This document shows, piece by piece, positions 57,876 to 64,000 of a DNA stretch of 64,000 bases. Where the stretch lies: positions 44,633,141 to 44,697,140 of the forward strand of contig CM072511.1 of assembly GCA_036898135.1 (NCBI GenBank), written 5' to 3'. How positions within the stretch are numbered: the first letter of the stretch is position 1; every line of letters starts with the position of its first letter. The notes beneath the pieces are model-generated. The model made no database searches. It saw nothing but the letters and a program-made list of their open reading frames with translations, and was not told the origin of the DNA. The translations under genes were made by a program, and so were the position numbers. Origin of the DNA: Oncomelania hupensis (taxonomy: Eukaryota > Mollusca > Gastropoda > Littorinimorpha > Pomatiopsidae).

Positions 57876-59097
57876 TCAGTCTGCTTACCGTCCTGGGCAC
57901 AGCACAGAGACCGTTCTTCTTCGCGTTCTAAATGATCTTCTGATTTCTTTAGACAAAGACAAAATTTCAGTTCTTCTTCTCTTGGATCTTTCGGCCGCTT
58001 TTGATACTATCGATCATGAAATTATGTTATCACGTCTCAATAACGATTTTGGAATCCAAAACAGTGCTCTTAACTGGTTTCGGTCTTATCTCTCAGAAAG
58101 AAAACAAGCTGTTCTCGTAAACGGTATTAAATCTACCGCACAACCGCTTGATTTTGGCGTTCCTCAAGGCTCTGTGCTTGGCCCTATTCTGTTCATTCTG
58201 TACACCTCTCCTCTCTCACGTCTCATTAACTCACATTCTGTCCGCCACGAAATGTATGCTGATGACACCCAACTTAATCACTCTGACTCTCCTTCTAACT
58301 ACAATCATTTAGTTCAGACCCTTCAAGATTGTGTTACTGAGGTAAAATCTTGGATGTCAAACAACCGTCTCAAGCTAAATGATAACAAAACTGAGGCCCT
58401 CCGTGTTTCTCCGTCATCTGCAGACCCCTCTTCTCTTCCCTCAACTATCACTGTTGGAACTACTTCTATTTCTTTTTCTGACACTGTTCGCGATCTTGGG
58501 TTTTTTCTCGATCAGGATCTTTCCATGCAGCAACACATTGCAAAAACTTGTCAGATTGCATACATTGAACTTAGACGCATAATCTCCATTCGACAGTATC
58601 TCACACAAGAAGCAACAAAAACACTAGTTAGCGCATGCATTCTGTCTAGATTGGATTACTGTAATTCATTCCTTGTAGGTTGCACACAGAAAGTCCTTAG
58701 ACCTCTTCAGCAAGTCCAAAACTCTGCAGCTAAACTCATCTTCAAAGCACGGAAATCACAGCATTGCACGCCTCTCTTTCAAGAGCTACACTGGCTCCCA
58801 ATTGAGCAACGAATTAAATATAAAACCTCATGTCTCTGCTACCACATCATCTCTGGAACTAGCTATCTTTCCGAACTTTTGACTGTCTATGTTCCTTCTC
58901 GGTCTCTCCGCTCCTCTGCAGTTGAAAGGATGTTCCGTGTACCAGAATACAACAGGGTGAGACACGGTGGTAGAGCTTTCAGTTTCTTCTCCGTTCAGAC
59001 CTGGAACTCGCTACCTCGGTCCGTCCGTCACAGTCCTTCACTAGCGTCTTTTAAAACGAACTTGAAGACGCATATTTTTAGAGAGGCCTTTTCTTAG
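57876..59097 (+). CDS. Non-LTR reverse transcriptase (5'-truncated, otherwise open)
   Basis: About 406 codons open to a stop at 59095-59097. Motifs in order: HQSAYRPGHSTET, LLDLSAAFDTIDH (catalytic Asp, block A), GVPQGSVLGPILF (block B), EMYADDTQL (block C, Y-A-D-D intact), NNRLKLNDNKTE (block D), then the CR1/L2-type C-terminus with SRLDYCNSFLVG, LHWLPIEQRIKYK and WNSLPRSVRHSPSLASFK. It has no start codon of its own because the 5' part of ORF2 was lost at insertion. The clean frame points to a fairly recent copy. Confidence 0.9.
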
Positions 59098-59239
59098 GCG
59101 CCATGAGTGAGTGTTGTTAGTTATTTTTGGTGTTCAGATGTATATGTGTTTGCGTGTTATTGACCAATGTACGCATGTTGTGTTTACATTTGTTTGTGTA
59201 AAGCGCTTTGTGATTTTGGAAAGCGCTGTACAAATTGCC

Positions 59240-59305
<66 letters not shown>
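57876..59305 (+). mobile_element. 5'-truncated CR1/L2-like LINE
   Basis: Contains RT from just before the first catalytic block to the stop, then a 3' UTR ending GTAAAGCGCTTTGTGATTTT, GAAAGCGCTGTACAAATTGC and a (TTA)n tail at 59242-59305. The 5' endonuclease part is missing. It lies in an intron of the minus-strand Ig gene, in opposite orientation. Confidence 0.92.
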
Positions 59306-59480
59306 TTTTGACATTAAGTGCCACTGTACGAGTGGAGTTGAACCCTGCGTAGCGGCTGGATTGGGCAACGCACGTGTACGTGCCAATATCGTCAAAGTCC
59401 ACAGCTTTGACTCGCAGTCCACCATGAAGGTTCGCTTGCTTCCAGCGTTCAACAGGCACCAGCGTGTAGACATCATCCGA
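59306..59480 (-). CDS. Ig-superfamily gene, exon D (second half of Ig domain 2)
   Basis: Acceptor TTTTCACTAG precedes 59480; the donor is GTAATAATAAT at 59305 and below. The exon starts in phase 0 and ends in phase 1 (175 bp). It encodes SDDVYTLVPVERWK, then VKAVDFDDIGTYTCVAQSSR, the canonical D.G.Y.C motif of an Ig F strand, and ends TRTVALNVK. One N-glycosylation sequon (N-S-T). The donor is formed by the reverse complement of the neighbouring LINE's (TTA)n tail. The protein is presumably extracellular; the exons 3' of this one were not found in the window. Confidence 0.85.
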
Positions 59481-60120
59481 CTAGTGAAAATAAACAGATA
59501 CGTAATAATAAGACCCATGCATGAATAGATGCAGAAAGAAAGAAAGAAAGAAAGAAAGAAAAAAAAGAAAGAAAAGACAGTTAACCAACAAACTAGCCAA
59601 TTAATCAACCAAACCTACCAAAAAAACACTAGATGCAAACGAAATGTGAAATAAACAAATAAATAAATGAAGAAAAAAAATAAATAAGTACGCGGCAGGC
59701 ACATCTATATTATGATTTAACTAAATCACATCACATGTTAAGTTTATTGTAAATACATCATAGAAACAAAGATTTATTTTTTTTCATTTTAGTGCAGAAT
59801 GTTTAACGTCGGATATCACAAAAAACCGTACATAGTTCTTGTTCATTTATTAACTGTATTGACCTTTGTGATCGTTTTATTTCTCTTTCTTTGTTTTAAT
59901 AGTGTTATTATTTCAATGTTGTAGAACTTTGTGCGCCGCTGAAAAAACTTTTTTTTCTTCCCACCGTTGACTAATAAAATCTTATATTTGTGTACAGTTG
60001 GAAAAGAAGTCAAACTTTCCAAGCTTCTGATGCACAATAGATATACTTGGGAGTTTAGTCATTTTTATTATCTGACTGTAAAATAACTGGATACACCGCG
60101 CGCCCGAAAGTGTGCTTTTC
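59481..60120. other. Intron between exons C and D, proximal part
   Basis: (AAAG)n at 59533-59575; otherwise AT-rich DNA. Confidence 0.5.
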
Positions 60121-60123
60121 TTA

Positions 60124-60160
60124 ATAGGCAAGGCAAGGCAAGGCAAGGCAAGGCAAGGCA
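60124..60160 (-). repeat. (GGCAA)n pentamer, probable retroposon tail
   Basis: Six AGGCA units followed by AATTTTATTCCAG. On the minus strand it reads as an A/T-rich end plus (TTGCC)n, comparable to the pentamer tails of the two other retroposon families here. The extent to the right is unknown. Confidence 0.55.
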
Positions 60161-60868
<708 letters not shown>

Positions 60869-61179
60869 TTATTTAGTTTTTTAATCTCCTTTATATGTTT
60901 GGATTTAAAGGAGAAAAATTTAAAAGGTGAGAACCGAATCGCCGTTTTATCAGTCACTAAAGTAAGAAAGAGTATTATTATGGTATAGCTGCATCGGCTC
61001 TGTCGAATCGAACAAATTCGACAACGCAGACGGTGTTTTAAGTACAGAACCACAATCTCCAGAGTAGTCGTGCTGTTAGGCTATTTTAGGCTGTTAGTTA
61101 CTGTAGCACAGTCGGGCTTTTAGGCTGTCAAACGTTTTAGACGGTTTTGTGCTGTTGGGCATATCCCAAATAACTCTAC
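60869..61179. other. Intronic DNA
   Basis: TAGGCTGTTAG-like short repeats at 61070-61130. No coding pattern. Confidence 0.4.
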
Positions 61180-61313
61180 CTGGATCCTATGAGTGCCATC
61201 GAAGAACCAAGTGACTGTTGCCTGGGGATGGCCAAAAGTAAAGCAATCAACATTGAAATCTTCCTCTTGGGTCTTTGTGAATGTTACGTCCTCTATAAAG
61301 GCATACGGTTTTC
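61180..61313 (-). CDS. Ig-superfamily gene, exon C (first half of Ig domain 2)
   Basis: Acceptor TTTTAATTGCAG precedes 61313 and donor CCAG/GTAGAG follows 61180. Phase 1 start, phase 0 end (134 bp), matching exon D. It encodes KPYAFIEDVTFTKTQEEDF and NVDCFTFGHPQATVTWFFDG, giving the B-strand Cys and the C-strand Trp of an Ig domain. Domain 2 is thus split over exons C and D. Confidence 0.87.
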
Positions 61314-61699
61314 CTGCAATTAAAACCCAATTTTAAAGTGAGTGTCACCCTTGATCAGATTGCGAAAATGCTTACAAAATGTCTAATTCACGTAAGTCAT
61401 GCCTGTGGATGAGTGTGTGTGCGCGCGCGTGTGAATTCACGTAAGTCATACCTGTGTAGGCCTAGTATGTGTATGAGTGTGTGTATGTGAGTGTTTTCGT
61501 GTATGGGTGTATGTGTGTGTATAAGCGTGAGCGTGTCTGTATTATTTTGTGTTAGTCATATTCGTATTTAAGCGTCGTGCCCGAACGTTTTAAACCATCG
61601 TCTGCAATTGTCAGTAGGCTACATGACGTTGCGATTAGTCCAAGAGTTCACATTGGAAACGTTGTTTCTAGCCGTGCAAAACAAAGACAATAAGAATAT

Positions 61700-61725
61700 A
61701 ATGATGATGATGATGTTGATGATGA

Positions 61726-61777
<52 letters not shown>

Positions 61778-61790
61778 CGATGATGATTAT
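61700..61790. repeat. (GAT)n microsatellite
   Basis: About 28 GAT units with GTT and GAC variants, in the intron between exons B and C. Confidence 0.97.
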
Positions 61791-61810
61791 TGAAAAATTC
61801 AAACACCAAC

Positions 61811-61900
61811 CCCAGTAGTTGACCTCTTTTTCAAGCGTAAAGTCGTGGCCATCAACTGTGACATTTACTTCACACCTGTATGTTCCAGTACTTGAACGCC
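61811..61900 (-). CDS. Ig-superfamily gene, exon B (second half of Ig domain 1)
   Basis: Acceptor TTTCATCGTTCAG precedes 61900; donor GGG/GTTGGT follows 61811. Phase 1 at both ends (90 bp). It encodes SSGTYRCEVNVTVDGHDFT, with the G-Y-C of the F strand, and ends EKEVNYW. One sequon (N-V-T). Confidence 0.85.
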
Positions 61901-62151
61901 CTGAACGATGAAATCAGTCAGTTATTCAGTACATAAAATCATCATCAGCATTATCATCATCATCATCGTCGTCGTTAGTTGCAGAAATAACATCAACAGC
62001 AGTATTCATCAACACCATCACCATACTTATCATCACCCGCATCATCACTGACAGCAGCAGAACCAATTGCTGAAACATTCGTCGCCATCAAGGTTATGAA
62101 CAGCAGAATTCACCAAACTTTAGAAATGGACAACCGACGCATACGCGCGCG
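61901..62151. other. Intron A-B, distal part
   Basis: CAT-rich patch 61945-62050; nothing coding. Confidence 0.45.
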
Positions 62152-62188
<37 letters not shown>

Positions 62189-62203
62189 CAACACACACAC
62201 ACA
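62152..62203. repeat. (CG)n(CA)n microsatellite
   Basis: About six GC units followed by CA units. Confidence 0.96.
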
Positions 62204-62251
62204 TTCCAAATATAAGCAATTTGTAATAAAAGATGCTCAGCTAAAACCTAC

Positions 62252-62413
62252 GTGGTTTCGGAATTGTTAGAGTTTCATTGTGTTCAGAGTGAATAGTTCC
62301 GTTAAGATTGCTCCAGGTGTAGTAGAGAGGTTTGCCACTGCCACTGTAATCAAGCAGCTTGCATTCGAGACGGGCTGTTTGACGGTATTCAAATTCGGGC
62401 TCCGTGACTGACA
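62252..62413 (-). CDS. Ig-superfamily gene, exon A (first half of Ig domain 1)
   Basis: Acceptor GTATTTTTAACAG precedes 62413; donor CCAC/GTAGGT follows 62252. Phase 1 at both ends (162 bp), the usual phase at Ig-domain borders. It encodes SVTEPEFEYRQTARLECKLL, then KPLYYTWSNLNGTI and ETLTIPKP: B-strand Cys and C-strand Trp. Two sequons (N-G-T, N-E-T). Upstream exons, including any signal peptide, were not identified between 62414 and 64000. The specific family (cell adhesion, receptor, or immune lectin such as a FREP) cannot be told from two Ig domains. Confidence 0.86.
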
Positions 62414-63050
62414 CTGTTAAAAATACAAAGAAAGAAAGAAAACAAACAAAACGGGGTTAATTATGATCATTTTTTAGGAGGGCATGGCAGGTAGGGGCCG
62501 AGGAGGAGTGTGGGGTTGTGGTGGAGAAGGGGTTAGACAATTAAACGGTCACTACGAGTACACTGTGGAAGACCAAAAAAACCACGTGCCAATGATGGCA
62601 ATCCATTCAAATGTATTTCCAGACATTCACACACATAGACCAAACATAGTAAGCATTTTCAAAAGGGTTACTTTACTTGGCAGTTTTGTAACTCGGTTTT
62701 ATCATAAAGAAGCTTTAAAAAAATAAACATAAAATAAAGGCAATGATATGCCAATACCTCAAATATCTGCAAGCGAAAACTGAAGATCGAAATCGGCGGA
62801 CACTTTTTAGATACCGAGAAAGTACACATAGGAATGATGTAAAATGTTTAGCAGTAGTTAAAGTAAACATTATAATTTCGGTTCAGTTAGTTTTCAGATA
62901 ATGCCAAAAGAGTGTTTTAAACAAAAAAAAAGTGAAATTCGGAGCGACCGACATCCGGACTGAAGATACTGAAGGATTGACCATGATTTGAAGTACCCAA
63001 ATACTTAATCAATACTTGATCATGAAAAAACGGTCGAGCCGTTTTTTGAG
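62414..63050. other. Intron or upstream DNA
   Basis: Nothing coding recognised. A short perfect inverted repeat AAAAAACGG/CCGTTTTTT lies at 63025-63047. Confidence 0.4.
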
Positions 63051-63250
63051 ATATAGCGCAAAACATGTTTAGCAACGAAATGGTTCCAGTGACCTTGATC
63101 TCTGCGTTAAAGCAAATATGATCAGACGGGAAGCAGGCCACTAACCTGGGTAATGTCCCTATGGAGTTTGGTCAAAATCCGTTCACTGGTTCTTGAGACA
63201 AGGCTTCCAATCGAACAACGACAGACCGGCCGATAGACCAACATTGCTTC
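63051..63250. repeat. Fragment of an old dispersed repeat
   Basis: CCAGTGACCTTGATCTCTGC and GGAGTTTGGTCAAAATCCGT followed by a GACAGACCGG motif resemble the TGACCTTGA-rich repeat at 52-56 kb. Confidence 0.45.
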
Positions 63251-63486
63251 GTTCTGATTACTCCTCATTATCCCTCCCCCCCACCCCTCACCCTTCTATC
63301 CCGCACCCCTATACCCCCTCCCCTCTTTCTCCCCAACACACATTTCTTCAACTTCCCTCTCGGGTTTAAAGTGGAAATATAAAAAGGTAATTACAGTGTA
63401 TGATTTCCTCTCTTCTCTACTAATTAATTTTCTTCGACAGTTCGATGGCCCAAATTCATTCTCTTTCAATACGTTTAGCACTGTGC

Positions 63487-63542
63487 CGAAACACACACAC
63501 ACGCGCACACACACCCACACCCACACATACACACACACACAT
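63487..63542. repeat. (CA)n microsatellite
   Basis: CA repeats with GC, CC and TA interruptions. Confidence 0.95.
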
Positions 63543-63544
63543 AC

Positions 63545-63620
63545 CAGGGCCGGACCCAGGGGGGGGGGGGGTTACCTGGGTTCCGGAACGCCCCCTCCAA
63601 ACTTTAAAAAAAAAAAAAAT
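63545..63620. repeat. Possible end of a MITE
   Basis: AGGGCCGGACCCAGGGGGG, then GGTTCCGGAACGCCCCCTCC and AAACTTT resemble the end of a widespread short element with G-rich termini. The other end was not found before the window closes. Confidence 0.35.
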
Positions 63621-64000
63621 TTATGCAAAGAGTTTAAAATCTTTTTAAAATTGTTTTTAAAACATTGCAGTTTTTAGTCACTTTTGGTCCAAGGTACAAA
63701 GAGTTATATATAGACAATTCAATGGAAATCCATTTCAAGGGATCCGTTGAAACGTCCAAAGCGTTTTCCCGTTGAAACGCCAAGTAACCCAACCCTTAAG
63801 CCTAAATTGGTAAATGCAGCCATATTTTCTTGTTCAGGCCGCAAGCCTCTTCCAGCACCTTCACCTTGATACTGCCCTAATCCCCCCAAAACGACTTTTT
63901 AGAAATATTAATTAAAATGCTAAGTTGATAATTATGAACACAGCGTTCGTTGCCTGGTTTGGTGAAGTCAGCAAAATGGCAAATGCTTTGACAACTGATG
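63621..64000. other. Unannotated stretch
   Basis: Nothing recognised. Confidence 0.4.

Noticed and set aside
63025..63047. Hairpin followed by T-run resembling a bacterial terminator
   Set aside because: The window is clearly eukaryotic and the hairpin is isolated in non-coding DNA.

Overview
The window is animal nuclear DNA dominated by mobile elements and microsatellites, with no bacterial or organellar gene layout. Repeat content (dense GA/TC and GAA/TTC tracts, RTE- and CR1/L2-like LINEs, V-SINE-like tails ending in AGCGCTATATAA, TTAGGG-type motifs) and an exon-intron gene fit a lophotrochozoan, most likely a marine gastropod mollusc. That placement is inference; no taxon-diagnostic gene is present.

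Layout: 1-2.2 kb holds a solo LTR (minus, TSD GATTG) and the 3' end of a DDE DNA transposon. 2.7-3.1 kb has a hairpin element with a TTAGGG-like core; a second copy lies at 29.3-29.7 kb. 4.4-5.3 kb is a dead RTE-like LINE. 6.1-6.6 kb is a MITE with a tRNA-derived SINE inside it. 10.75-11.0 kb is a 5S rRNA-derived SINE with a 14-bp TSD. 11.7-12.9 kb is a probable second, unrelated LTR. 15,197-23,304 is an almost complete LTR retrotransposon. 26.4-50.4 kb carries six copies of a ~580-600 bp retroposon with a pentamer tail, plus SINEs and microsatellites. 43.2-46.6 kb is a decayed LINE interrupted by another LINE. 50.9-51.6 kb is a ~200-bp-period tandem array. 52-56.4 kb is an old repeat rich in TGACCTTGA. 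57.9-59.3 kb is a 5'-truncated CR1/L2-like LINE. 59.3-62.4 kb contains four phase-consistent exons of an immunoglobulin-superfamily gene on the minus strand, the only credible host gene seen.

The main discovery candidate is the LTR retrotransposon. Its reverse transcriptase is Ty3/gypsy type, but the domain order is Gag-protease-integrase-RT-RNase H, the Ty1/copia order. Its Gag has a segment resembling the SCAN domain. Both traits are those of the Gmr1-like gypsy group. Its LTRs differ by only two single-base indels and it has a perfect 5-bp TSD, so it is very young. Its reading frame is broken at three places by apparent single-base shifts, which may be real or may be residual sequencing indels.

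Several non-LTR families are confirmed by target-site duplications that I located by eye: the pentamer-tailed retroposon, the tRNA-derived SINE, the 5S SINE and RTE tail fragments. Together they show target-primed retrotransposition that has been active in recent time.
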